A DNA stretch of 64,000 bases from Mya arenaria (GCF_026914265.1 NC_069136.1:49088381-49152380); one strand, 5' to 3'. Shown: positions 24,312-37,498, counted from the first letter of the stretch. Translations and numbers: made by a program. Notes: a model not told the origin generated them from the letters alone.

Positions 24312-27300
24312 CTAGGATGGGGGCTCAACTTTTTCTTGTGTATTTTCGAGATCAATGGTTGTATCTGTGCTACTTAGCGTTTTTTTGCCCAGTGCTAATA
24401 AATCAACAGCGTCCTTGTATGATGGCGGCGGCGTCTGAACGTAACTGAGATCGGGGGATTGCGGGGACGTGGGTTCCTGAATGGAGGGCAACCGTAATAG
24501 TTCAAAACGTGATAAGTGCATGTTGGGAAACCGCGCACGCCATGTTGAGCTGCGCGGCTGGGCGGGTCCCTGAGATGTCCTGTCCCCCTGGACAGAGTTC
24601 CGGTACTCCCCAAGGTCAGGCAGACTGCCGCTGCTAAGACGGCCCTGAGAACCGTCCACTGGAGGCGGCGCGATAAGATTCACTGAAACTCTTCCACCGT
24701 TGGCGTGTCCTTGTTCTAAATTAGCCTCGCTATTATCGCCATTCGGTACGTCATTTCCGTTAACGTCACTTACACGGAGATCCGGATCGCTTCCAAACAA
24801 GAAAGAGTAGGAAGGTGGGAAGTTGCTATAGTCGGTCTGGACGGACTGCTCAGCGTTTTCCGTGGCTGCGCTCTGCTGGCTTTGGCTGCCACGGCCCCGG
24901 CAGATTCGGACTACGTGCATTATAGCAACGCACAGGATGGGGACGATGACGGACAACCCCGCAGCTGCACCAATCACACCAATGTTTGGGGAAAGCATGG
25001 GCTCTATCACGGCTGAAAGATGGAAAATATAGAAAATTAACATCGTTTTTAATAAAACCACATCTGTATTTCTTTACCGTAAAACGGTATAATTGTTAGA
25101 ACGTGAACAAACAACAACACTTTTCTCACAGTTTTAAAAGGAACGCTTTATTGAAACACTTGTTATGCACCAGTCAATTGTAAACCACGCCCCCCCCCCC
25201 CCCAGGTCCGGGGTATAGCGGAGAAGCCAAGCCCGGGTATAATCTCCGCCCTGCGGGAACGGACTGCTGGTAAAATCCCCGCCAAATGCCCCCGTACCCC
25301 AGGGACCCTAGGTAAGGCCCATTTCCCGCTATTTTTGGCGCGAAGACAAAACCACCGCATTCAACCCGGCACTGCGGAGCCACCTGGAAGGTAAAAACAC
25401 GGCCCATTTCCCCGGCTATTCCCGGTATACCCCCGAACCTTGGGGGACCGTGGTTACAATTGACTGGTGCATTATAGAATCTAAATTGGTGATATTGTTA
25501 CCTTGCAACGGATTTTGAAAATATATAAGCATGCGAAATATATAAAACTAAACTGCACTTTTGCATTGTTAAGTGGGACTGTTTGTACAGGAAACCTTTA
25601 AAAATGGTAAACATGAACCAGATACTCAAAAAGTGACAGTATGAACCAGTTTTATCTGCAATGATTTAGATATTTGATCATCATAATAATATATCTAGTT
25701 TAAACATACATGTGCAGTAAATATATGCTATTTTTCTAGGTTAAGAGATCGAAACGGCCTGCTCACTACGCTTGAAATGGAGAAGTAATCAAAATCGTAA
25801 TTGCATACGATTCATTTAAATGCTTTATCATTTTCAGCTATAATTTGTATTTCAATAACAAGATATTATCAGCGTGGAAATCTACTGCTTTAATGGTTTA
25901 AAAATTAAATGAGTTTCATTTTCTCTAAATACACGTTTGTGGTGCAAACCGTTGTATTTATCAATATGGAACGAAATACTGGCATTCTCGTATGGTCACA
26001 GAAGGCAACAGCAGCTGCTGTGAAATTAATTGGTCCAAAAAAGACAACGCTGTTTTTGTCATTATTTGACATCAACATGATTCCTAAACTTTTCAAACCC
26101 ACTGAGTCAAATAATTGTGTATATACTTACATAAACACTCAAAGCGGATCTGATAGTCCAAACACTTCCGGGATCCCGTTTGATCGGCCGCTCTGCACAG
26201 AAGTCCCTCCGTCGTGCATCGCACGTACAGGATATCCGGTGCGAGGTGCGCACTCTCCTCGTTAAACAGCACATGGGGACTGTTCTTCGCGCGACACAAG
26301 ACGTCAATGGGCGCATTTCCATCACAGATCTGATGTCCGCGCTGAAATGAAAGTGCGCTTTTGAGTATAGTCGAAACCCGTTCGGTCGAACTGACTTTGC
26401 TCGATGTTCTCCCTGGCTCGAGGCTTACTTACTTGTAATACTAACTATACTCTTGATTTAAAGAACTCGCGGCAATGTCATTTTTCAACCATTTCTGTGC
26501 TTTAGTTAATATCCATATAGTTCTCTCAATGGCGACGAAATAAAATTGCATTACTAGTAATTCTTATAATATCAATAAGTGCAGTCATGCTCTTGTGACG
26601 TCATCGGCAAAACGGACCAGTTTACATTATGCAGTGCATAAAACGTGTCATTCGGAAACATCGAGCCTGAAGTCTGGAGCCATAGTGGGAGAGGTTTTGA
26701 AACAAAGAATCAGAAAAGAGGCAATAGTTATGACCACAAGTCCTTTACAAAAGCCATGTTCAGTTTAGCAGTTGAATATATTATTCAATGAACCAATTAT
26801 GGAAAGAAATGGGTTCTTCATATAATGAACACAGTATGGGTTGTATCAAATATCATTCACGGTATAAAACAATGTTTATGATCTTGGCAAACCGGTGAAT
26901 GACCACAGAACACGTTGAAAATGGTATCGGTCGTTGAACCCTTATTTTATGCAAAAGCTATGGTCATTTCATTATAGGTTTGATGTATTGCATGTATTCT
27001 ATAACATAACGGTTTCTTCATCTTACCATTAATGACACCTGTGAAAACTCAGACACATGCAATGGTTACAGCTACATTGATGGCGTTGTAGTTGCCATCC
27101 AACTATAATGTGCGCGGCAGTCCGTACAGAAAGGGGGGAGGGTTAATGGGAGGCAATGGTGATCTACATGGTCATGATAATTTACTTGAATACAATGCCT
27201 AAACATGTTTTCACCAAGTTCGTTTGTGAAACACTCGAGAGACTTGGAATTTGAAATATTTAATAAAAAATGAGTTTTTATTCATCTACAATTGGTCTAA

Positions 27301-29038
27301 TCTTACAGAGTCATATTTCTTTGTCGTACTAAATATTAGCGTTTTGACCCCTTTTTTTGAAGTACATATATGTGTAAAAAGTAAGCTTTTGGCCATAAAA
27401 CTTTAATTTTAATCTCAGCATGAAAAAAATGCTCTTACCTTGCGTATACTAATGACCCTTTCATCCTCCTGATCATCGGAAGTAGGTGTGTCCGTGTTGT
27501 ACCAGCCCGACCACGTGCGCACGTGCGTTTGTTCTATTTGTATCCCTTTTGTTGTGTTCGCTGAAAAATAACAGTGAATTAGCAAGGTGTACCTCGAATT
27601 ATCGACAAGTTACTAGTGGGGGGTTTCGCGCTGAAAATCTGTAAAGAGACAATCCTGTATAAAGCCTGTATAAGCCGGCATGTAGCCTGTAGAAACCGGC
27701 ATATAGCCTGTAGAAACCGGCATATAGCCTGTTGAAATCGGCATATAGCCTGAAGAAACCGGCTATTAGCCTAAAGAAACCGGCATTTAGCCTGTAGAAA
27801 CCGGCATATAACCTATAGAAACCGGCATATAGTCTGTAGAAATCGACATATAGCCTGTATAAACCGACATATAGCCTTAAGAAACCGGCATATAGCCTGT
27901 AGAAATCGGCATATAGCCTGTAGAAACCGGCATTTAACCTGTAGAAACTGGCATATAGCCTGTTGAAATCGGCATATAGCCTGTAGAAACCGGCATATAG
28001 CCTGAAGGAAAAAGCATATAGCCTGTAGAATCAGGCATATAGCCTGTAGAAACCGGCATATAGCCTGAAGAAACCGGAGAAAAGGATTCAAGGACCACCC
28101 ACTGCCACTCATTTGATACTGCGTCAGATTTTCCGTTGTCAATGTGTCACCATATGAGGTTAATATTCTAAGTCAGTTAGGTGACCTGAATCAAAATCGG
28201 AAAGATTAAGATGGGCTCATTCGCTACGCTCGCTCACTATACTTAATAATAAATAGTTTACTTCATGTAATCTAACTATAACTAGGAGTTTCTTAGATTG
28301 AAAGACATATCACAACACCTAGCTTATTCTCTAAGGAGTATCTTGTTACTACTTTGCATTAGTAAAATATTTTTCATTATACTCTTGTAAATTTGAAAGT
28401 AACTCGGGACATGGTGGCGTATAATGACTGCATATGTGGGGTAATTGAGAACAAAATGTAATCTGACCTCACTATCATTCGAGTGTACTCGATCTTTCTT
28501 TGTCGGTGCCTGTTATGTAAACGTAGAGGCAACCTAGTATAATATATGGTAGTCTAAACAAGTCTTCAATGCATGATGATTGTCCAAAAGGCTTTATTTC
28601 CTGGAGATGGTTTAAATCACATACAACCAATCGTTAAATTGATTAACCAAATGGCCAAATGTTAAATTTAATTTTATTCACTGACCGATAGCCAATATAC
28701 CGATCGACTAACGATTGACCGATTAATCGATTGACCGACAGTTCAATGAGTATACATACTAATCTGCAAAAACTTAATAAGTGATATGATTGATTCATTG
28801 ATTTATTTATAAATTGAAATATTGACGTATACATACATGGATAAACTGATTGATTAGTGGATAATTCGTTCAACATGAGACAGGATGATAAATTTAAGTT
28901 ATAAGCCACAACTATTCAATAATCAACCAAAACTCATTTGAGAATGGTGACTGCTAGATAATGAAGTTTCTTACCAAACACTGAGTTCCATATCAACACA
29001 AACAAGATGTAAGACGCTTGTAATGTTACTGGATACAT
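24312..29038 (-). CDS. WxxW-domain, single-pass membrane protein with PPxY tail, copy 2
   Basis: Exons on the minus strand: 29038-28975, 27560-27439, 26341-26131 and 25012-24312, with lengths and phases identical to copy 1 (64, 122, 211, 701; 365 residues). The signal peptide differs (starts MYPVTLQASYILFVLIW). Both tryptophans are kept (WSGWYNTD), as are all six ectodomain cysteines. The helix region and RICRGRG follow. Tail motifs are PPSY at 198-201 and PPSY at 328-331 (QTPPPSYKD, where copy 1 has PPTY). The C-terminus reads ALGKKTLSST, unlike copy 1. Intron 1 is short because no foldback element is present. A TATA box and a near-stop AATAAA are conserved. Conserved length and frame suggest a working gene rather than a pseudogene. 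Confidence 0.84.
25166..25471. mobile_element. PIF/Harbinger-like MITE in intron 3 of gene copy 2
   Basis: Same element, orientation, site and flanking TTA (25163-25165, 25472-25474) as in copy 1. It was therefore inherited through duplication rather than inserted twice. It carries internal length differences from the copy-1 element. Confidence 0.85.
27655..28082. repeat. 21-bp intronic minisatellite, block 2
   Basis: About 20 units of GGCATATAGCCTGTAGAAACC, in the same place in intron 1 as in block 1 but about half as long and dominated by the AGCCTGTAG variant. Confidence 0.92.
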
Positions 29039-29145
29039 GTGCATTTCCACAAACATAATTGACTAGAACAGTAGATCCAACACTATCATTCACCTGCTGT
29101 TGTTAAAATGTGTTCACGATTCCAGTGATCACAATGTTCATAAAA

Positions 29146-29153
29146 CTTATATA
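29146..29153 (-). promoter_or_regulatory. TATA box of gene copy 2
   Basis: TATATAAG on the minus strand, about 108 bases before the ATG at 29038, the same spacing as in copy 1. Confidence 0.55.
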
Positions 29154-29159
29154 ATAGAG

Positions 29160-30484
29160 TCAATAGCGTTTAAGTATTTTGTCACGGTTGTGTAGCATTA
29201 CGCAACGAATATACATTTGTTCATGGTTGAGTCAGATGGTTAAAATGAATTTAAAAAAAAAATGACAGTTGAAAATAGAAACAAAACAATTGATTTGCAA
29301 ACTACCTCACGTTAAGTTTGTGAACATAATATCAAACACTAAAAAAGAGAAATGAAAAACAATATATCAGTCCACACGTGTATTTTCACAATGTCTTTAT
29401 ATCTGAATGCCGGTTATTTAAGTAATGTTACCTGTAGTACGTCACAATTACTCAATTTTCATCCAGGGGCGTAGCTACCACATTATAGTATGTATAACAA
29501 AATGCATATGTAAAGAAAATGTGTGTATAATGTGAACGCATTCTATCATAATTTCAGCTTACTACAAAAGTTCATTGTATAATTTAAGTATTGCTCTGTG
29601 ACTTAATATCATGTATTTCATCTCATAAACTATCATTCTCTGCTTTAATAGAATATCTACTTAATATTTTCGATAAAAAAAATCCATTCGCTGAGTCCGA
29701 AGACATAGAATTCATCATTTTCTTTTCTATTCACAATATAGAAATAGTACGCACTGTATATTATAAAATAGTGTTGATTTCATACATGTTGGTCACAAGT
29801 AGTATTTAAATATCTGATAGCTTCACATCATTTTGGTTCGTACTAGTTAATATATTCAATGAATTTATATATCATTTGAAGACAACACATATCAAAGATG
29901 CACTCTTACTCCCAATTAAGATATGCAACACTTAATACGATTGCTTAATATACCAAAAAGGATGAATAAATGTCGAAAACAATGATTCTTTTGAAGGAAA
30001 CAGAGTTTAATTTGAAAGAAACGTACAAAAAAACACGGTATTTCTACCTTATGAGACGACAGTAGATCACAGTAAATCTTTTAGCACTCACCTGTTATTT
30101 AATATTGTACATTTCAGCTAAAAAATACACAGTTACCATCTTGTTATCAGCAATTACTATTTTCCATAAATGAATATTTAGTAAGTAGTTAGAGGTTTAT
30201 CACTCAAAATTTATGTTTGTTATACATGTGTATGTACTGATTTTGAATAAGGGTGTCACTTTAATGTACACACTAATTTACCAAAGAAAAAAACTCTCTC
30301 AGAACTCATCTCATTGGGGTACGCACTTGCACATAATTTGATTAATTTTATTACAACAAAGATAAACATGATACCATTTAAATATAAGGCAAAATTTACC
30401 ACCACCTTACTGAGGTACGCACCTGTATCGAAGATTTATTTTTATAGCCAACAAAGAGGGAGATGTGTCACCGCCTACACTTAC
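29160..30484. other. 5' flank of gene copy 2, non-coding
   Basis: AT-rich and collinear with the 5' flanks of copies 1 and 3. Part of it (about 29870-30240) has an older inverted relative at 35780-36185. No gene is supported. Confidence 0.5.
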
Positions 30485-30558
30485 CTGCTCTGGGTTTTCC
30501 ACACTCAACTGCCTCAGCGATGTCAGTACTCCTTCAAGTTCGCTCGTATTGCGGGCGT
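30485..30558 (-). pseudogene. Exon-like island repeated in each block
   Basis: On the minus strand a 74-base segment lies between an acceptor-like GGGGTAG and a donor CAG|GTAAGTG. After two bases it reads open for 24 codons (ARNTSELEGVLTSL, then RQLSVENPEQ). Relatives lie near 22450-22526, 40770-40838 and 49020-49085. Those have lost the donor or, at 49.07 kb, carry a stop in this frame (CGCTAAGCG). It may be a remnant exon of a second gene carried by the duplicated block, or chance. The peptide is not recognised. Confidence 0.35.
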
Positions 30559-30924
30559 CTACCCCAAGTATATAGTATGCTCTTCACATGTAAAGAAATT
30601 GAATGATATGATATGTTTACACTACCTTAGCTTAATCATTATGAAATATTTTAATATTGATCTAGAATATAGCCGATTGACATTCAAGGTTAATGTTGGT
30701 CGATATTACTTTCATTTTAAGGAGGAGACATTCTGTAAGAATACAGTCTGATGGCTTTGTTAAATCAATATCATGTTATACATTTTTTCTATGATTCATG
30801 AAAATTTACAATTTGTAAATTTGTGCCGTTTATAGAATTTTATTTTGTCGAGAACCATGTTGAAGTATTAATTGATCTAGAATAGAGTCGATATTGTGGT
30901 CGATAGAACTTTCGTTTTTAAGAA

Positions 30925-33887
30925 CAGAACAGAACAGACAGTTTATACATGTGTACATCGTCGTAATACATATAGTTATACATATAAACATGTCACGTAT
31001 CTAAACTTACAAACATAATATAATAAAATAAAATATAAGTAAAAATATTATGTAAATTGAATACCAAATAATTATTATGTTAACTTTGGCAGTGAGGGAA
31101 TGTTTCATAACTACTATATCAAGTTAAATTATTTATAAGTGAGTTGCGTATAATAAATGATTCTTTAATATATTTACAAACATTCATAACTTCCTTTTTA
31201 TCACATGATACCAATAATTGATGGAATTTGAATACAGATGGATTAACATAATAGCATCGTTTTATATAAGTTTCACGTAACTGACGATAGCATGGACAAA
31301 TACATATGAGGTGATATTCATCCTCTATATCCCTACTATTACAACATAAACAATATCTTTCGTTACGAGGTATATTGTAACGTGCATAACGTCCTGTTTG
31401 TATTCTTAAAGGGTGTGCAAAAACTCTCAATCTAAGAAAGTATAAATGTAAATTCTTTGGAACTAAATCTAAATATATTTCATAATCAAAGGAAGTTTTG
31501 AAAATTCTATACATATCCAAAACAGAACTGTTACTAATATTATCATACCATTCTTGTTTAAATGTATCTATAATTGTACATTTAAAGTCGTTTATGAATA
31601 CATTAACATGCACAATATTTGGGTTATCAAATACGTATGCAAAACCATAATCATTTTACAGTTTTTTTTTACCTTAGAAACCCAGTTTATATTACCCTTA
31701 TTACAGTCATCAATGGCCTGTTTATACACGGACTTTATTATAATGTTATTACTGTTGCAAATCTTAAACCAGTATCTAATAATTCTTACATATCGATTAA
31801 TGTATGAAGGGTATCTACCTAGTTCTCCATACACTGTAGCATTACATGTGTTTATTTTAACGTGTAACAATCGCTTACAAAATTTTAAATGTATACGTTC
31901 TATTTCTTTTGACTTACTAAAACCCCATATTTCACAGGCATAATTCAATATTGAGCCAACAAAAGAATCAAATAGTTGACAAAATATTTTAGGTTTAAGG
32001 TCGTATTCTTTGCATTTATATAATAAAGTGTTTATGGCCTTAAGAGCTTTTCCAACCAAATGCTCTTGATTCAATGTAAAACTTCTAGTGTAATTTATCA
32101 CAGTACCTAAATAATTAAAGTTATCAACAACATCGATAGTATGGCCATTATATGTCCAATGCTCGTTACGACGTATTCCACCCCGTTTACGGAAACCATT
32201 ATTTTTGTCTTTGATGTATTTACATTTAATCCCCATGCTTTGCAATACGAATAAAGAGTGTTTAAATGGTTCTGGACTTCCTCGGCCGATTTCCCTAAAA
32301 TGGCCATATCGTCAGCAAATAGCAACATAATTACAGTCGAACCTCGCTATGTCGACGTCGGATAAGTCGACTTTCCGGTTATGTCGAATTTTTTCCGGTC
32401 CCGAATTTATTCCTTCTTATTCCATATAACATAAATATGTTTATGTCGATATTTTTATCTCGACTTTTTCGCTATGTCGACCTCGTTTTTAGTCCCAGTG
32501 GTCGAATTTCACACATTTCCAATGTTCTTTATGTCGAACTGTAGATCGAGACATAGGTGTGAAAATATTCATGACGGTTTGCGGCATGTCGCAAAATACC
32601 GTGCGTGTCAATATAACAAACTGTCATAATTGGGGGATACAAAAATGTAATTGGTAAGTGCGAATAATTAAAGTTGTTTGTTTATGTATTTAATTAAAGA
32701 GACATTTATTGCTCAAGCTCTTTGGTATCGTATAAAAGATTAACACTTTATTGATTAGATATAGATCCCGAATGGGAACAGAAAGAATGACTTCAAAATG
32801 TCAAATGTTAGTTCCACTGCTCTGGTCGACCAATTCAGAGAAGGACCCGGTATAAAATCTTACAATGTACACATGTATGCAATTGTGGTTTTATATGTGT
32901 TTTGTGTGATCCATACACGTAAAAGAAATAAATTTGACACATATAATTCTTCTTTTGTTTCACTTTATTTTTCAATAATAAGTTTGCTGTTTTCACGACG
33001 AAACAAGACCGTTCAATTGTGGACGTAAACATCGTACAATCCAACTCAAACGACTTTTCGTTATCTCGACTTTTTTCACTAGGTCCCGAAAAAGTCGGCA
33101 TAACGTGGTTTGACTGTAATACAATGTCATCAATACTTAAACCGGAAGTGATGGGAAGAATCGGGGACATAACCTTCCCCTCGCGCAGGCCAACGGCATA
33201 ACTAAAGTATTCAGAGTAAGATGTACATTATTTCACACAAGATTTAACATTTTCATGTATATCTTTCACTATTCTAAGTAATTTACCTTTTATACCAGAT
33301 TTATACAACTTAAGCCACAGAGCATTGCAATAAATACTATCAAAACACTTCAACATGTCGACATAAATAACATATAATCTTTTATATATCATTGATATAT
33401 TTCTGCACAATAGACATTAAAATATGAATTGCGTCAACTGTTGAGCAACCTTTTCGAAATCCGAATTGTGCATCCGAAATAGTGGCATTAGCCTCACAAA
33501 ATGACTCGATGCGCTTATTTAAAATTGTTGTAAATACTTTTGAAAAACAAATAACAAGTGTAATTCCTCTATAATTATTGACATCATTAACAGAACCTTT
33601 TTATGGAGTGGAATGATGACACCTTCTGTCCACTTTTCTGGAAAAAAAACACAGTACATTTAATATACAGTCGCTACCAGCCGATTTATTTCGTTTTAAA
33701 TGCTTTATTGCGTTACGTACTTCAATAATAGAAATAGGTTGGTCTAACTCTGGAAATGTAGTGTTCATCAAAATCATTACTTGAACAAAACTGTTCAGCC
33801 TCGTCGTTATTGCAATCAAACGTATTGTTGCTAAGATTTTAAAAAAATCTTCCAAAGGGATATTACAATTCTTAACTTTATTTTTTG
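30925..33887 (-). mobile_element. LINE (non-LTR retrotransposon), 5'-truncated and inactive
   Basis: Read on the minus strand, in order: a fragment with LKRNKSAGSDCILN (about 33690-33650), FVD-type motif A (YVDMLKCFDSIYCNALW, near 33370-33320), AVGLREGKVMSPIL (near 33180), FADDMAIL (near 32320, the catalytic YADD equivalent), FNYLGTVI, then a C-terminal domain with a Cys/His knuckle (CLCC...DEYHLICICPC, near 31350-31280). Several frames are used, so frameshifts have killed it. A pogo-like MITE splits the RT between the GLREG and FADD motifs. The 3' end has a (TTCTG)n tail near 30925-30940. TTTAAGAA flanks both ends (30917-30924 and 33888-33895); the same spot in block 4 (49437) is unoccupied. 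The clade is not assigned. Confidence 0.85.
32334..33116. mobile_element. Non-autonomous pogo/Tigger-like element inside the LINE
   Basis: The ends are inverted, CAGTCGAACCTCGCTATGTC at the left and the complement of CAGTCAAACCACGTTATGCC at the right, with TA on both sides (32332-32333 and 33117-33118). A second paired stretch lies inward (TTCCGGTCCCGAA / TAGGTCCCGAAAAAG). It is 783 bp with no transposase frame. It interrupts the LINE reverse transcriptase, so it is younger than the LINE. Confidence 0.85.
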
Positions 33888-35424
33888 TTTAAGAAAGGGA
33901 AATTTTCTAAGAAACCAGTATGATGACTAAGCTTTGTCATGACAACATCTTGTTTTACAATGTTTTCTATAAGTCATTAAATTGGACGGTTTGTTAATTT
34001 ATGCCGTTTTAAGGATTTCCTTTTGTCGTGATTCGTTTGAACTATAGAATTATGAAGTGTTTTATATAAACTGGTAAGTTATATCATAGACAGATACATA
34101 TATAATCGTGTATGAAATGATATCCTTAAAACATGGGATTCGGTACAAAACGATTGAACCATGTCGCCGTGGCAAAAGACTAAACGTTAATTTACATTTC
34201 CGTTTAGTCTGGCGAGGCAAATTGTAAATTTCGAATGGATGGATGAACTATAGATATTATAATAATAATAATAATATTAAATAATTATGATTCTATTTAA
34301 ATAATAAACTGAACAAAGAACTATATACAGTTTGTTGCCGGTACATTTTACTTTATGAACTAAAGTTGCTGGTTGAAACAGTTGTTATTATTATAATTCG
34401 GTACAAAACGATCCTTAAAATATATTCATTACTAATGCCACTAGGTAAATAAAAACTACAATCCTTTCAAAAGGGAAAGGGTACATACTTCATTCAAATC
34501 AGCAGTATTTTCTTCGAGTGCATTTGATATAAGATAATATAGCCGCGTGAAAATTATGCGGACAAGAAGGCATGAAACGCTTGTATTCATGTTTAACATC
34601 TGATACAGTATACTAGCTAGCACTTGAAATGCGAGATCCGTGTTTCATGGGGTACAAGAGTACGTGTGAAGTATGAAGTAATATTTAATCTCTGATCTGT
34701 GGCGCAGAGATTTACATCGCACCTAGCTTATTCCTCGTTATGAAATTAATCATTTTGAATTACAATATTTTACAAGAAAGACCATTGATGCAAAGCATCA
34801 AAGGGCGCCGTTTAATAGTTTATGCACTTGTTATATGTTGAAAAACAAGGAATGTCAAGGCCAACAAGCATATTATGGTGCATTGAACCGCGTCTATGAA
34901 ATTCTCAAAATGTTTGTAGTTTTCTGCATGACAATATAGGCAAAAGCATTGAAATTGAAGATTTTCAAGTTGAACATTTCATTAGGGGTGGGGTACATTA
35001 ATGAACACGACAGAATTAGGGTGCTTGTGCACTGTACTTTTTGTCATTGCCACATACCCATATACCAAGTTTTATTTCAATACCATAAGTAGTTTGAAAG
35101 TAATGCTCTGGTCAAGAAAAAGCGACAAAGGCAATAATTATGTAATTAGCTCAAAAACAGCTATATTGGTTGATATTAACACAAAACAGCATGTGTCTTA
35201 TTGGACAATGGCATTTTTTTCAAATATGATAAAAATAACGCATTCAAACTGAATATGTATCAGACTATGTATGAAGGAAATAATACTGTTTCTATTTTTC
35301 ACAAAGGTTTTGAAATACAACAATGCACATATAAGAAATAGGCCAAATATGCAAAAAAATAATAGTAAACAATGTGTGAAAGTGATACTGAACACTTAAA
35401 ATAATTTCTTTGTGCATTAAATGA

Positions 35425-35760
35425 ATATATACCAGAAAAGCAATACTAAATCAAGTCCAAAATGTATAATAACATGAAGAACACCCCTTTATGAATATCT
35501 TCATAACAAATCAGAGTACATGTAAACAATAATCATTTATATCATTAGTATCAAATGTGTCCAGTTTAAAGTGTGTTTTCATTTGCATTAAATTACATTG
35601 TAATATATACCAGAAAAGCAATTATAAAAATCCTTAAATGTATAAGAAACTGAAGACAATAAAGAATAACACCCATTTATGAATATCTCCAAAACAAATC
35701 AGAGGTCACCTATATATAAAACAATAATCATTCGTATAATTAGTATCAAATGTGTCTAGT
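35425..35760. repeat. Diverged ~180-bp tandem duplication
   Basis: TATACCAGAAAAGCAAT recurs about 180 bp apart (near 35430 and 35607), followed in both units by CCATTTATGAATATCT-type sequence and a shared stretch ending ATTAGTATCAAATGTGTC. The units are well diverged, so this is an old event. Confidence 0.7.
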
Positions 35761-35779
35761 TTTTGTGTGTCTGTTCATT

Positions 35780-36185
35780 ATCTTTAAATGAGCATCTTTA
35801 AAGTGAAACTCTTATTTGAAATCAATACATATAATTGTATATATAACACACATCAAATTGAATGAAAAAACAATAACTACTTACTAAATAATGCATTTAC
35901 TGAAATATCGTTTACTGATAACAAGCTTGTCACCCTGTTTATAATAGCAGAATGCATGACAAATATTAAATGATCAATTGGTGATTGCTAAAAGATTTAC
36001 TGTGGTCTACTGTAGTATCAGAAGGCAGAAATACCATGTTTTAAGTTCATTCTTATTAGCAAATTGAACCCAAGATCCTTCATTAGAAACATTGTTGTTG
36101 ACATCTATCAACCCATTTTGAAAAATGAAAACAATAATATTAATTATCATAAGTCTTATTGGAGAGTAAGAGTGCATCTTTAAAA
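35780..36185 (-). repeat. Inverted, diverged relative of the block 5' flank
   Basis: Read in reverse it matches about 29870-30240 and 48400-48720: AGTAAGAGTGCATCTTT at the far end, AGATTTACTGTGGTCTACTG and CAGAAATACCATGTTTT in the middle, and TTACTAAATAATGCATTTAC near the start. This indicates an old inverted segment or a dispersed element present in the duplicated block. Confidence 0.6.
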
Positions 36186-37498
36186 ATAGTGTGTGTGTTT
36201 TTTCACTTAAATATGTAACAATTCAATTTGACAAATGAGACACAAGTTAGGAAATAGAAGTAGTAATTGTACATAAAACAAAACATCAACACAAATTGAC
36301 AAAGCTCAATATAACAGGAAATCTATATTATGAAAACACAAATCCTTAAAGGCCATAATTATTTTAACTGAATTAAGGTATAAGTAATACACACTTTTAT
36401 AAAGCTTTTACGGACAACATAGTTATTATCATGGTACACTATGGGACTTTTATCCAAATTTTGAAGATTTTTTACTGTTAATTAAAAATATTTTGTCTTT
36501 ATTTGATTTCTTTTTCACATTATCAGAGATTATGAAATAAACACAACAGTTTCTGGTAAAATAAACTTCAGTTAACAGAAAAATTACGTTCAACCGAACA
36601 TATTATTGATACACATGGAAAAAAATCATGTTGATTGATCTTGTGAGTCTTCGAAACAGAGCAGTATTTCGATGTTTGAAAATATATAGCAGTTTTATAA
36701 ATTCATAAAAATAGTTAATAATAAGACAACCTGCTGAAATCATTTAAATATTTTCTATGATGTCTAATGAACAATTCAAAAGACAATTTATGATAGTTTA
36801 CCGTTCAGTTTTGAAGAAAATATACATAATGTCATGTAACTATACATTTTTATAACTAATAAAATGCTTAAAAATCAACCTTTTTCTTGTAAAAAGCTCA
36901 ATTGGACTTATTCATAAAATGTAATCATTCAAATAAATGAATTTTACTTATGATACTAACTCAGAATTCAGATTTAAAAACAATGATTGTACTTTTAAAT
37001 TAAAATATGTAAAGAAACAAGAACACTAAGTAGGCGGTAATGCCCCTCCAAAAATGTCAGAGTGAAAGTTCTCAACTAATGTCTTTTTAATATTATAACA
37101 TGTAAACAGTCTCTGTTGGTAATCGATGTCTATTTGTTTTATTTAGTCAATGGTATTCTAACATTTAGAACTTTTCACAATAATTCTTCACTCTTCAACA
37201 TTTGAAGTTTGGTTTGTTCCCATGCGTTTGTACTTGTAGTGTCTGCACAGATGAAAATTACTCAATGCTGAGTCAATGCCGATTTAACAGGTCTTTACCC
37301 ATCTAGAATGTTTAGTGCTGTAAAAGAAAAAAAAAGTACTTTCTAACTAATTTGTATAGATAATAATACTGCCATACATATACAAAATAAAGTATAAACA
37401 GTTTAATATTTCTCAACATTATTTAAAAATAACAGCAATAAGCTGATACATACATGTATATAATATAAAGAAAATTACTAAATTTATCAATAAAATTC

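Larger units (their letters stand above)
23386..34412. repeat. Segmental duplication block 2
   Basis: It follows block 1 directly; the junction repeats CGGTACAAAACGATC and CAGATTGGGTCC. It has the same order of 3' flank, four exons, promoter and 5' flank as block 1, lacks the foldback element, and is enlarged by a LINE insertion at 30925-33887. Homology ends near 34412 (CGGTACAAAACGATCC). Confidence 0.85.

Noticed and set aside
29591-30751. Small frames of 72 and 145 codons in the 5' flank of copy 2
   Set aside because: Not conserved in the matching flanks of blocks 1 and 3, AT-driven, with no domain.
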